A DNA stretch of 64,000 nt, from positions 496,001 through 560,000 of the forward strand of contig MCFL01000004.1 of assembly GCA_002102555.1 (NCBI GenBank), written 5' to 3'. This DNA is from Catenaria anguillulae PL171. Taxonomy: Eukaryota > Blastocladiomycota > Blastocladiomycetes > Blastocladiales > Catenariaceae. How positions within the stretch are numbered: position 1 is the stretch's first letter; each line of letters begins with the position of its first letter. Positions 13,093 through 25,212 of the stretch are shown one piece after another. The notes below the pieces were generated by a model, which saw only the letters and a list, made by a program, of their open reading frames with translations, made no database searches and was not told where the DNA came from. The translations under genes and the position numbers were made by a program.

Positions 13093-16000
13093 ATGGCCAG
13101 TCGCCGCCACAACAAGTTTGCTCTCATCAATGATGACGACGACACCTCGTCGTCCGGAAGCACCCAATCTGGACCCTCCAGGCCTGCTGGTCAAGGCAAG
13201 AAACGTGCCGCAAGAGCACTGCCCCAAGTCACGCAGCACTTGGATGGAGGCGGGCGCAGAGCGAAACAAGGCGTGGAGCGCCGTGTGGCGGCGGCGGCAA
13301 GCTCAGCCAGGACAGACGAAGCGACTGGACATGTCGATGATCCAGCGGCTGCAGCGGCCGCTCATGCAGCTTTTGTTGCAAGCAAGTTTTCCAATCCAAG
13401 AGACGCGCGCGAGTTTGAAATGGTACCATTCACCTCGTTTCGCCGCGGCTGGACTGCAAGGCATTGAGCTGATTCAACCCGTATATGTGTTTTTCCTTTG
13501 ACAGCTCAAGAAGCAGCGTGACAAGTACGACGCCCGTGAAATGGAAACCAAAAAGTCATTCACGGATGCTGCCATGCAGGGCACTTGCACGGGCATGTGC
13601 TCAAGGTTTGAGTTTTTGCAGCGGATCTTCTTTGACCAGATTGATTCATTCGAGCGGGTGCGTGTTGTTCTGCCTTCTCCCTGTCTTTTACCAAAGGTTG
13701 CGGATCCTGACGGCTGACATCGTTTTGTTGTGTAGACAAACGGCTTCCCCGACATGACCAAGGCCGTGAAAAAGTTTCAACGGTCGTCTGCCGGCAATGT
13801 TCAACACCCGGACGACTTGCGGACGATCGATGCGCTCATGGTAACCATCCTCTGTGCTCTGGCACGGGCCTCAAACGACTTGCACTCACCCGTCCATCGC
13901 TTCATCCGCAACCATCGCTTCTGCTTCTTTTCCACGTCCAGGCAACTACCGAGTATCTCTTTTCCCTCATTCGCGACCATGGCCTCGACAAGTCTTACCA
14001 ATTCGTCTGGGATCGCTTGCGCGCAATTCGCCGCGATGCGTCCACGCAAAGTTTGCGGGGCCCGCAAGTCATTCAAATTTACGAGCAAGTTGTCCGATTC
14101 CATCTCGTGTGCTTTCTGACAAATCCCGTCGGCATGAACTGGATCCAGGATGTGGACCTGTTGAACGCAAGTACGTCGCCGTCGCTCTTTTGCTGTCGCC
14201 ACCCATGCCATGCTCAACCTGCGCATGAATCCAACAGCCCTCACCGAGCTGCTTTACCTCTACACATTGACGCCGTCGACTCCCAACGAATTCGAATTTC
14301 GCTGCTACGACGCCCTTCTCTACTGTGGCGACCCGCAGCGCCGCCACCGGCTCTGCGAGTATGCCGCGTCCCTGACCGCCACCGACCAACATTTGCTTCG
14401 TCACCCGACCTTGTTGCCCTCTGGCGTGCAACCCGCAAGCTCAACCGGCTGCTCGGCATCAGCACCCACTCGACCGCCGATGCTCCGACCCAATTTGGCG
14501 CCCACGACTTCTCTTCTTGCGCAAACGTTATGTCGCGTGCACCGCTCGGCGTGGCTGCCATCACGGCATTGCATTTGGATCGGCTCCGGCGCGATGCGCT
14601 CTTTGATTTGGCAAGGGCAAAGTACTCGATTCACGACCGGCTCGTCACAGTGATTTCCATTGAGGACATTGTAGAAAAGCTCAAGTTTGCGTCGGTGGAA
14701 GAGGCCATCACGTTCTTCGAGGTGTTCGGGGTTGCCGTGAGGGCCGAGACGATGCAGCGGGCGTGGATTCGGTCGTGGTGGATTTGGACACAAGCGAGTG
14801 GAAGGATGCCGCGGTGGATTTGAAGAAGCCGGCAAGACAAAGATGGCCCCCACGTGGTTTTTGAACAAGGTTGAGCGGATCGATTTGATCGAGTTTATTC
14901 GGACAGGAACGGCCATTGAAATGGCAGACGGCTTGGGTCAGCAGCAGCAGCGGCTTTCTGGCGGTTTCGCAGCGGGATCCGTTGGCGTCGGAGGCTTCCA
15001 GCAGCAGCAGCAGCCATTTGGAGCAGCAGCCGCGCCTTTGTCATTCGCGTTGTCGTCCACAAAATCCAATGGGTCGAACCCCTTTTCGGCATTTGCACCA
15101 CCAGCACCCTCAGCCAAAACGTTCCCAACGCCTTTTAGTTTCCCAGCGGCTCAACAGCAGTCTAGCCCACAGCAGCCCATGCTGACCCAGCAGCAGCAGC
15201 AGCAACACCACACTCCCAACGTCTCGTTCAATTCTCCCAATTTGACCAACCAACCTGCGGCCACTCAACCCGCGCCACAGTCGTCCCCATTCACGTTCCA
15301 ACCGGCAAATCCGACCGCTGCGCAATCGGCACCACCTCCGGTTCCAGTCGCCCCGTTTATTGCTCCGACGGGATGTCTGCATCTACTGCATTGACACCCG
15401 CGAGCACACCGGCCCTTCCAGCGTTTGCACTCCCCTCAACAAGCCCGGCGTTCTCTTTCCCGTCGGCTCCGGCGGCAAACGGAATACCCTCAATCCCTGC
15501 CGTCGCCCCAGTGACTGCAACACCACCAGCATTCACCCCACCCCAATCCACAGCACCGACATCACCGTCACAATCACCGGCTCCCGTGCCAGCCCCGAGC
15601 CCGGCGCCGTTTTCTTTCGGCCCCGCAGCACCCGCCGCGTCACCTGCTCCAGTGCCATCCGCCCCGGCTCGAAATGTGGTGCTTCATCTCCTGTGGTCGC
15701 TGCTCCGCCACCACCACTCCCGGCACCACCAAAGGTCATGGTCACTGCCGCTTGTGTCCAAACCGATGACCTCGACTTGCCAAGCATCAGCAGCTCTGAC
15801 TCGGAACCCGATGAGCCACGTTCGTTTGAACTACCCCCGCCGCCCGCTCCACCCCTCGAAATCATCACCCTTGCCGAGCTCGCCACATCTCAACACGCAA
15901 CAGCAACCGCGACCTCACATGCATCCTCGAAACGCTCGCGCAGATCCTCTTCGTCGTCATCTGCCACCCATCGCCGCTCGTCGCCGGCACGTCCATTGAT

Positions 16001-16910
16001 TGAAACCGCCAACAAGCGGCCACGGTGGATGGGCCCGTCTCCCGCCGAGCGTGCCGCAGACGCGCGCGCGGCGGCGTTCAGTCTGCAACGAGTTCAATGC
16101 GCGGTATGCGCACGTGGCTTGTCAACGTCGAGTTGCATCGGGCGGCCGTTGCCCAACAAGTGACTCCACAAGCAGCCCTGTTTGCCGACTCGGTGCTGGA
16201 GTTGGATCCAAACAAACGGTACCGGATCCTGGGACTCGGCACTGCCCTGGTGAATCATTGGCACGACGTGACTTGGGCCGAGGTCGTCAAGGGCATTGCC
16301 CGATGGCAAGGCGTTGCGCGCGCAACCTACCGGCCGTGGATGGTGATTGCTGCCGGAAACCACGCAGTGCAATGCACACGTGACTGGTTGGGCGTGGTGG
16401 CCAAGCTGGTTGCACTTGGTGCGAGCGAATCGCGCAAGACACGCGCGGTGCGCGTCAAGGTGGCCGATGTGCTCCGTGCAGAGCGGCAGGTGCGCGAATC
16501 GGTGCATGATTTGGTGCCGACGAGCCCGATCGCGTCGCCAGAGGCGGTGGATGCAAGGTCGCTTTGTATTCGGATGCTCAAGTCGACCGTGCTCGCGTTT
16601 GTCGATGCTCAGTTTGGTGAGGCGGCCGACGAGTTTGATGGCGACGTGGGCGAGGTTGTAGGGAGGGTGGACAAGTGCCTCTGTACAATTTGACGATTCC
16701 GTTCCATGATGTGTTGGTGCCGGTTCTTGGGCTGGCGAGCCAGCGGGTCGTGGCGAGCACTTGGGCGGGTTGGTGAGCGAGTTGGATGAACGGGCCGTGC
16801 TAACGGCGAGCAGATTGGGGCCATCAGGGACAAGTCAAGGCAGTAACAGTCGAGTACTTGACGTTTGTGTACGCGTCCATGGATGCCGTGCGGGTCATTT
16901 AGCGAGTTGA
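13093..16910 (+). CDS. SAC3: SAC3/GANP-domain mRNA export protein (TREX-2), reading frame repeatedly interrupted
   Basis: Scaffold of the nuclear-pore TREX-2 complex that couples transcription to mRNA export. Early exons are 13093-13423, from about 13504, and from about 13736, followed by the SAC3 core (GTCTGMCSRFEFLQRI, then QVIQIYEQVVRFHL and FEFRCYDALLYCGDP) and the terminal winged-helix-like stretch ending in LARAKYSIHDR and FFEVFGV. A Q/P/S/F-rich region with FSF and PFG motifs follows, resembling FG nucleoporins, then a conserved-looking C-terminal globular part. From about 14.4 kb the frame must be shifted eight times (near 14405, 14758, 14834, 15372, 15668, 16095, 16672 and 16765), each time as if one base were missing. 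The restored protein ends at TGA 16908-16910. Assembly deletions are likelier than decay, but a pseudogene cannot be excluded. Confidence 0.75.
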
Positions 16911-17285
16911 ACAAGGTGCTTTCATGGTCTAGGTTCAGCCAAGTCATGAGGAAGGATTTGTAGGATATGGTGCCATTTCACTCAAGTATTGATTACACAT
17001 AACATACCGCAAAGTACAGAATTTTGGTGCCGGCGAAATTCGTTTCACAAACGCCGACCACACGTCGGAATGACTGCCTGGCCTCAAAATCTGAGCGTTC
17101 TTGTGGCGACGAGATGGCAACAGTTGCTTACACACAAAACGGATGGAAGGTGGATGGGAATTGGGAAAAACATTTCAAACCGTTGGGACGAAACCAACAA
17201 AAAAAATGACTATCAACGACCCGCAAACGAACAAAAAGTTCTCAATCAATCTTCCTCATTGACGACTTCTTGAAGGCAACTCATC
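16911..17285. other. Short intergenic stretch
   Basis: AT-richer spacer after SAC3 with poly-A runs near 17200. No gene, repeat or RNA recognised. Confidence 0.4.
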
Positions 17286-17522
17286 TCAGCGACCAGTTTC
17301 CTCGCCGCAAGCGTCAGGCTTGGGAGTCATGGGCGAGTTGACAGAGTGGGTGCCGAGTTTGATTGGCAGTTGGCGGCGGAATTGGAGGAGGTCGTGTTGA
17401 AAGATCCGACTCCATCTTTCTGGAATCCCCGACGGAGTAGACGATGTACTTGAGCCCGCTCGCTTGCTCGGCCTCCCAACCGCCGCAGCGTATTTAACAC
17501 ACTGGACATCATGGCCGGTCAT
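17286..17522 (-). pseudogene. Detached second copy of the tail of the neighbouring unidentified gene
   Basis: An open frame of 78 codons contains FRRQLPIKLGTHSVNSPM followed by an acidic-glycine GEETG end. This aligns with FRRKLPIQYGNRVVNSPI and GKETG at the end of the gene at 17776-19921: same spacing, about half the residues identical. Nothing upstream resembles the rest of that gene, so this is probably the remnant of an old tandem duplication. Family unknown. Confidence 0.45.
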
Positions 17523-17775
17523 AGAAAATCATTGAAACCATTGAAAACACTGTGATTGTAATGGTTCCAACAGCCACCATGACACTTGGATGGGTGGACT
17601 CACTTCAAAATAACGTCGATATGTATGCCTGGCAGAAACAACTTAGCGGTATACTCAAGCGACAACAAATCCAAACATGTCAAAAAAGTAATATGCACGA
17701 AGATCAAACGAAGGATTCCCACCATCAAAAATGACTCCACAATTTACCTACTTTGGTCGTCAGCACGCCAACGTC

Positions 17776-19921
17776 TCAAGCTCTATCCAACATGCACACG
17801 TTCCAATCTCCGGTTTCCTTGCCATCTGCGCCCACGACTGCCGAAATCGGTGAATTGACGACGCGGTTGCCATATTGGATGGGCAGCTTGCGGCGAAAAA
17901 ACAAGAACACGGATTGGGGTGATTGCTTGAGATGATCCACTGTCAAGCCACGGCCAGTCAAGGACGCCGAAGCAACGTGCGACAACGGGAACATGCGGAT
18001 TGTCGCGTCACCATTGGCGGTCGGGAACAGGATTGGGCATTGGCGGTGGCCCTTTGCTTTGATGAGCCCGAGGATTCGGCCGAAGACAGACTACATCTTT
18101 TCGGCGTCGGAGAATGGAAAGATGAATGAGCGACCGAGTGCTTGATAATCCGCGCCGAGGTAGCACACCACAGATTGAGCAAACAAGGCCTTGTTGAACT
18201 GGGCGAGTGCGGGTTCCCAACCACGGAATGAACCAATGCGAGCATGTGGCTTGCTCATGCGACTGACAAGTGGACTTGACAACGTTGTCATATTGATGCA
18301 CCAAGTCGTCGTCGACGACGACGACGAGTCAGTCGTTGGTACCAGTGGCGAGTTGATGGTGTAATAGCCAATTGACACCCCGTGCAACCCACGTGCACAC
18401 ATCTGAATGCTTTGCAATGCCAGAAATGCCAGAGGCTCGAGTTCACACGCATAGATCCGAGTTCCGCTTCCAACATTGAACAAACTCTTCAAAGCAACCA
18501 AGACGGGGCGAAATACAATCAAGGGCGTGATGTATCCGTTTGGCGACTGTTGATGAATGACAACCGGACACATGATGTACGTGTCATTGAACTTGGTGGC
18601 CAGCTCTTGGGAAATTGATTGTGCCAACGCGGCCAAGTTGCTCATCGACACAATGACTTCCAACATGGAAGCGTTGTCCACCAGGCGCAATCCCCAGTAG
18701 GCAACAAGGAAAGACAATACAACAGCCCAGGATGCCGTCAATGCCGCTTCGCCTGTGGTCCGAGTTTCCAGCTCAGCGTTGACGCGTTGGACGGTAAGCC
18801 CGCCAATGTTGCGGAAGCGAATCGCATGCAGCCACAGCGTGAACCATCTGGTTGCATTTCTCCGCCGCAACCATCGTAAATGTAAAGTATCGGTGCCAAG
18901 ACGCCTCCGCGATCACGAAGTCGGCAGGCAAATCACGGGCATCCTTCATGTTCGGCATGCTCGGAACAGCCGTCGTCGCGCCTGACGCGACAGTTTGAAT
19001 CAGGTTTTGGCAATCCATCCTTGACAGGCAGATTCGCGCAGTGGTACTGCATGTAGAAGGCCATCGGCGGGTCGTGCGGGCGGGAACCGCCGGGGCGGTA
19101 GGAGGAGTCGTACTCGGGCTTGGTGACTGGTTTCTTGCTGGACTTTGGCCTGAGGGAGGTGGCGGCCTTTTCGAACTCTTCCGAGCCGCATAAGGTCGTG
19201 GCGCGCGAGTCGGCGGGCTTGAATCGCCAGGCAACCTCGCGCAACCGCTTGAGCGGCACGCTGGTGCCGACCCTGGCGCGGAGGGCGTCGACGCGCCGGG
19301 TCACCGCCAGTTCGCCTGCAAGGGCGTGGCCCACCGAGAAAACGCGGCGGCCAATGAGGGCTTCATGCGGGGCCTTGGGGCCGAGCGTAAGGGCCACGGC
19401 GGCGGCCATGACGGCGGCGGCGGCCGAGGTCACCATTTTGTGCGTGCGGTCGTGGTAGCCCTTTACAACGCCGCCCGGGAGCGTTGTGGCGTCACGCGAG
19501 CCGAGGACAGACACATTGGGCACCGCTTCCCGAAGGTCTGTGATGGCCGCGTCCAGCTTCGCGTCATCGGCGTGCGCGATGCGTGAGCGGCGAGGGCGCT
19601 TGACACGTTTTGCGAGGCGGCCAGGGAGGGCGGCGAGGGTGGTCGGGATTCCGGCCTCGGAGTCGTTGTCGGATGCGTCGTCATTGGGATCCGAGTCTGA
19701 GGTGGCCGAGGAGGCCGAGTCAGGGCCCGAGCACGAGGAGTCGGCGATACGGAGGCGCTAGCGCTTGCCGCCGCGCTCCTAGCTGCGACGCTTCTGAGGG
19801 GGGGACGGAGTGAGCTCCCTATCCTCGAAGTCGCTGTCTGAGGTAGTGACGGCGTCATAGTCACACCAAAAACCGAAGACGTCGCAGAGGGCGGCGTGGT
19901 CGGGGGAGTTGCGCCGTTCAA
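17776..19921 (-). pseudogene. Unidentified large gene interrupted by three in-frame UAG codons and frame changes
   Basis: Protein-like sequence runs on the minus strand from about 19921 to TGA at 17776. In order: an acidic/basic N-part (SDSDFEDRELTPSPPQKRRS), an alanine-rich part (19520-18990), a stretch with a probable membrane helix (AALTASWAVVLSFLVAYWGL), and a C-terminal globular part ending FRRKLPIQYGNRVVNSPI. The same frame continues through UAG at 19779-19781 and 19758-19760 and again at 18091-18093; each would be glutamine if CAG. Frame changes are also needed near 19015 and 18860, with the polarity opposite to the one-base losses seen in other genes, or two losses each. I do not recognise the family. 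It is either a decaying gene or two adjacent broken genes. Confidence 0.45.
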
Positions 19922-21866
19922 GTTAGCGAATGCGCATCCGTGAGTGTAAAAGAGGAGGGGAGCGTGAGCTCTCCAAGTGTGAGGAAGCTGGGCTGAATGC
20001 GTTACCTATGTGTTGGCAACACGGTGATCGTCCCCGTATGTACAGCCTGCGGAGCACGTCAACGGGTTGCGAATACTTACCGTTATAAATATCATAGATA
20101 TGATATGCACTGTGCAAGCTGAATTCGAATGGCAGACTACCGAGAGAGCGAATAAAACAATGGCGGGGAACGCGTCCGCTCGCATCTGACATCTCGCAGA
20201 TCGCCAGTCCGAGTCCGGCTCACTTCAACTCAACCAGGGGTCGGTGGTTACCATAGACAGATAGGCACATTCACGCATGTCACCGCTGGTGATGGACCGC
20301 GAATGACAAGTAACTAAATATCATTGAGGCGATTTGATCAACCTCAAGAGGCGACCCTCCGATCTGATCTGTCCTCGATGATGATTCGATGATTGGTCGA
20401 CGTGCGTTGTGCGTTGTGCGTTGACGTGTTCATGTTCGCACTTCGCAGTCCTTCCCAGTTCCCACGAACCTGGTCGATATCCAGCTAGATTGCGTCCAGC
20501 TCCAGCACTCAAGAACAGCTCGCCTCTTTCGCTCTTTCTGTTGGACACATACGGCAATCTCCTCATCTCTCATCTGGCAATCGACATCCGGCATCTCAAC
20601 CAGTCAAACTATCGTACCGCTACCGACACCCTCTTTCCTACTGCCCTACTGCCCGCCATTTTTACAGCCACGCCACGCGAAAAGCTACGTAGTACATATT
20701 TCCCTCCATTCACGCCCGGAGATCTATCCACCTGCTCGAAGGAAGCGGCTACATTTGGTCTCCCTTTCTTGCCGGAAAACGCAAGCAGGGGACCGCTCGG
20801 TCCGCAAGTCGACTCCCGAGTTTGCGAAAGGGGTGGCCCGTTGAGGGGCCTTGGATTTCGATGGCGTCAAACCCATTTCAAATCCCAGTGCATCGGACTG
20901 CTTGCATGCTGTCGCGGCTGTGTGAGAGGTGTCCAACATTTCCGCGAGAGCAATGGCTTCGGACCACGTTCCTGTGGGATTGAGTGTAGCTGCTGAATCG
21001 ACAGGGGATCTCCACACACACCTGGCGGACCCTTTGCGCTTCAAAGTCGCACACCCCCGGCCAGCTGTGTGAATGGACTGCGTAGTTTAGTAGTTGGGAC
21101 CCAATTTGCTAACGCGTCCCCCTCTCTTGTACTTCCATTCCGTTTACAGACCTTTTCAACGGTGAATTCAACGGTGAAATCGAAAACCAAATTGTTTGGG
21201 TCTGACCTATGAAGAGTATGATTGAGGCTCTAACTTTAATTGTGGTTGTGGGCTGGCCGGCTGCAGCACTCTTTGAATATGAACTGGAAGTGCAGCACGG
21301 CTGTGGGTTGGTTATGGCTTTCCGCCGCGCTCCATGTGCAAGCCAGTTTGCTTTGGTCACTATTCCATCGATACCTACAGTAGTGTCCGCGACCGTGTGA
21401 CTGTGGTCGTCCAAGTCCGAGGCAAATGCCAACTGTAAAGTATATGCATACGCCCTGACGTCCAAATATCATGATGGCAAACTCATGACTGCTGTATACA
21501 ATGATGCCCAATGCACACTCTGCACAATCGATATACGTGCAACGTGGTCATGAAGGGCGGTCACCCGCCTGCTTGCTGCTCTTAACCCCTCGACGCTCAC
21601 TCGGTCATGGCGACCTTACCAAGCTGCTCCAATCCAACGTCAATGCCCGTGCCAGTGAGCCATGACGAGCGAATCAGCAGTTGTCGTGTCGTCGGGTTCA
21701 GCAACTTCGCGCTGCATTTGCAAGTTTTTCTTTATTGCCCGTTTACTGCGTACAACGCGCCGATTGAGTGATGGGGGAAGGGCGTGAGCCGTCGTCATGT
21801 CCGGAAATGTGCATGTATTGAAAGAAAAGTGATGTATAAAACTGTACAAAGAATACGCCAACACAA
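19922..21866. other. Gene-free region with one weak open frame
   Basis: About 1.9 kb between the broken gene and PUF6. A 195-codon plus-strand frame at 20409-20996 has no recognisable motif and unremarkable composition. A GTGCGTT heptamer occurs three times in tandem near 20402, and a short direct repeat of TTCAACGGTGAA lies near 21150. Nothing here could be assigned a function. Confidence 0.4.
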
Positions 21867-24048
21867 TCACACCTTTGTCTCCTTAACCACCTTGGCCAAC
21901 AAGGCGGCCCCTTTGCTCTCGCCCTGTTCAATCTCGTCAACCACCTCCCTCAACATGGGCACCACGGCCTCCTTTGTCGCCTCGCCCTCGGCCAACGCGA
22001 GTGAGACAAACGTGCCCTCGCTCGTGGCCAAGGCCTGCAAAAGCTCCTTACCGGCGGCCTCAACAAACGTCTTGGCAACAAGTGCAGAAGTGGCTCTTGT
22101 CCGCTCACTCAACTCCTTGTGGCCGTCCTCGGTCATGCCCTCCTTGACTTTGGCCTTTGCCTGATTCTTTGCCCAATGCTCGTGGTACTGCACCATGGAC
22201 TTGACGTTGCGCAACAGCGTCGCGTCGCGCTCGCCTGCAGCAATCGCGGGCACAAGCACATTCTTGATGATGTCTGCACGGGCCGCATCGTCCAAGTGTG
22301 CGCGCATCACCACCTCGACCACAAACGTGCCCAAGTCGGCGTCCTTGAGCCACTCGACGAGGCTCTCGCGCGTCGCGTCCACAATGGCGCCCGATGCGTA
22401 GTCGAGCACCTCGCAATGCCGCTTCCACGCGTCCTTCTTTCCGGCAGGAATCAACTGGTCCAAGACCACGGGCGCGAAATGCCGCGAGGACGCGCCAACG
22501 AGCACAAACAAGAGCACCTTGCGGAAGTACTTTGACTCTGGGATCTGGTTCATGTCAAACTCCTTGACGACACTGGTTGCTGTCAGCTTTGTGTCGTCGA
22601 CCGTGGCGAGCCACTCGAGCAAGACCCAGTGGCCATACTCTTCGTTGGCAATCTTCATGACATAGTCCTTGAATGTCTTGACAATGGTCTTGCGATCCTT
22701 TGCCGTGGCATGCGCCAGTGCGCGCACGGCAATCTGCGCGCCCTCGCGCGTGTGCAAAAACGCCACCAATTCCGGGTGCAAGGCCTCAAACAGCGCCGTC
22801 TTTTCCTCGTCGCTGGCCAGGTCGAGGTAGTCGAGCACAGCGCGCTGCACAAGCGTCAGATCGCCCAAAATACCCTTGGCAATCACGGGGTCAATCACTT
22901 GCTTGAGGTTGTAAAGGACTTGCTTCTTGTCCACTTTGCCGTCGGCAACCAGTTGGGAGAGCGGCTCGTCCGTTTTGAACTGGCGGAAGCGAGGGTGGTA
23001 CAGTTCTTGGATCATGTGATACCGCTCCTTGGCGTTGCAGTAGTCGGCATAGATGGATTCCAGCACGTACGACGTGATCATGTGCTTGATATTTTTCGAA
23101 ACGTGGCCACGGAATTCGGCCAGGATCGAGGGGCGCGCAGCCGTTCTGTTGTAACAAAGAGCAAGACGGTAGAGCAGGAGTCAGCCTCGACTTGGCGAAA
23201 GGCGGGGACCCAAACGAACGAGACATGGACGTACGTGTACTTCAAGAAGCGCAACGTGATGAAGCGTCCATACATACTCCGACTGAGCTCGACAAACTTG
23301 CCCTTGAGTTCATTGGCAATCAGCAACCTCTGTTTCTCGTTGCCGTACTTGACCATGCACTGCACAATGCGGCTCGCATCGTGCTTGAAAATCAAATCGG
23401 CCACATTGCCCGTGACAGCCGACATCATTTCGGCCATGAGCTTTGTGCGGTCGACCGCGGGCAAGTCGGACCGACGCAGCTTTTCCCACGACTTTTTGAG
23501 CGCTTGCACGAGGGGGTACACGGGATCCTTTGCTTTGCGCAGCAGCTTGAGTTCCTTTTGCTTTTCGCGCGACTCGCGTTGTGCGGCTACCAGGAGGTAC
23601 GCATGCATGGTGAGACGGGGGATTGACCTGATCAAAAGAACGGGACCTGAGGCGTACCGGGATCCCGGGCTTCCTTTGCAACCTGTGCAGGCGTCTTGTC
23701 TGCATCCTCGCCATCGACGTCCATACCATCCTCGCCGTCCTCGTCCACATCCTCGTAATCTTCAAACGCCTCATCGGCCTCTGCCTCCAAATCCGACCAC
23801 CCTTCGCCCTCGTCGCCATCGCTTTCCTCGTCGTCTTGGCGCTGCAAAGCAGCCTTCTTTTCGTCGCGCGGAGCCACAATGCTCTTCTTCTTGTCGGCAG
23901 CAGTCTTGACGCCGGCAGATGCCGAGGCGGGCCCCGATTGGGGAGCTGACGAGTTAGGGCGTGACTTCTTTTTGCTGGCAGCAGAGGCCGACGCAGGTGC
24001 GGGGGCAGAGTCGTCCGAGGACCTGCGCTTTGTTGGTTTGGGTGGCAT
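21867..24048 (-). CDS. PUF6: PUF6/Puf-A pumilio-repeat nucleolar protein
   Basis: Nucleolar RNA-binding protein of the PUF6/Puf-A class, needed for large-subunit ribosome biogenesis and, in yeast, ASH1 mRNA repression. Three exons join without frame loss: 23658-24048, 23235-23586 and 21867-23145, giving 673 residues, the family's usual size. The N-terminus is basic and serine/alanine-rich (MPPKPTKRRSSDD), followed by a long acidic segment. Pumilio-type repeats follow: LIFKHDASRIVQCMVKYGN, FITLRFLKYT, EYGHWVLLEWLATVDD, then the CPL-type C-terminal domain. The start at 24048 is the first ATG giving the expected basic N-terminus. The open frame extends upstream to 24303 without family-like sequence. 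Confidence 0.92.
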
Positions 24049-24344
24049 GGTGTTTGATGAGATGGGGTTATTGAGCGTGCATTGACGGGTATTGACCAAT
24101 ATGACGCAAAATGGACCGAGTTTGGCTGTAACTTTCGGTTGCGTCTGTTCAGTGAAAACGTGAAACCTGGTGCGTCCAGGCTCAGTTCGTGTCACGTGAA
24201 CAGTCACTAGGCGTCCAAAGTCACCGCCTTTGTGGCCTTTGCAAGCAACGAAAAAAGGAAAATGGGCAGATACTATAGTTGAAGAAAATACAAGAGTATA
24301 CATTCGTGTTCCATCCTATCTCGTGTCTGCAACATACGACCAAT

Positions 24345-24852
24345 CTAGAATCCCTTGGCGGTCAACAAGTCCCTCAACGGCGCCACATGCAATCCCCTGA
24401 CCTCAATAAAGTTGGAGTTGCGGTTGTAATAGACGGTCCAGTCTGGGTGCGCGGCTTGAATCTCCTTGGCGAGTGCCTTGCCATCGCCCTCGATGCGGCG
24501 TACAATGGTCGAGACCTGTGTCCCCTTGTAGCGATACTTTGGGTAGACGGGAAGCTGCTTGGCGAGGGTGGTGCGGTGGACAAAGTAAGGGACGCGGACA
24601 TGGACTGTATGGATGGAGTCAATTCAGTGAATGAGTGAGGATTGATTGGGAGCAGGATCAAGATGGGAACTCAAACAAACCAATGTTCACGTTGGTGGAT
24701 GCGTTGGAAGAGGCAACCGCAGCAGCAGCAGCGGCCGAGGCGGCGGGGGTGGGTGCGAGTGATGCAGTTGTGGTTGCAGAGGTGGCCGTAGAGTACAAGC
24801 GGCTGGCAAAGCGCCGCAGGAGACTGGAAGAGGAGGTGCTCGACAAGAACAT
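24345..24852 (-). CDS. IMG2: Mitochondrial large-subunit ribosomal protein mL49 (Img2 family)
   Basis: Component of the mitochondrial large ribosomal subunit. Exon 1 is 24681-24852 and exon 2 is 24345-24604, separated by a 76-nt intron, giving 143 residues. The N-terminus is a mitochondrial presequence (MFLSSTSSSSLLRRFASRLY) followed by an alanine-rich spacer. The mature part holds the family core LPVYPKYRYKGTQVSTIVRR and a DWTVYYNRN-type segment ending VRGLHVAPLRDLL. The gene stops at TAG, so UAG is a normal stop codon in this genome. It is divergent from Ski3, about 360 bp between starts. Confidence 0.88.
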
Positions 24853-25212
24853 GATGAAGTTGTGGGTGATGATTGACTCTTGACTGACGGAGTTGGGGTG
24901 GGAGTGGGCGGGGGATCAACTGATGGACGGAGAATGGGATGGCCTAATGTTGCTGGCAGTGCTGTTCATGGGTCCGTGTTCATGATACAATGAAGATGAA
25001 TTCTTGTGAATTGAACATTTACAAGTTTGCGCTCAAGGAGACTTGGGATCGATCTGCGATCCAACTGGGGTCGCAAGTGGCCGCCGATCCGACGCCCAAC
25101 CAACCTCTGACTTACCATCACCATCCTATGTATTTATGTATTTACATATCCCATTCGTTCGTTTCCGTTGCACCGTTGCACATGAATGCACCAGGCCCAT
25201 GCAGATGTCAAT

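Noticed and set aside
13093-16910. Programmed -1 ribosomal frameshifting in SAC3
   Set aside because: Eight sites in one gene, no consistent slippery heptamer, and the same one-base losses occur in unrelated genes. Sequence error is simpler.
18390-19520. Retroelement Gag or DIRS-like protein
   Set aside because: The alanine-rich and basic composition is suggestive, but no zinc knuckle, reverse transcriptase, recombinase or terminal repeats were found nearby.
17776-19921. Genome-wide reassignment of UAG to glutamine
   Set aside because: mL49 ends at a genuine UAG (24345-24347), and the long intact genes (ABCA, Ski3, ROCK, PUF6) contain no internal UAG.
22629-23909. 426-codon plus-strand open frame opposite PUF6
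   Set aside because: It crosses PUF6 introns and shows no motif. Antisense shadow.
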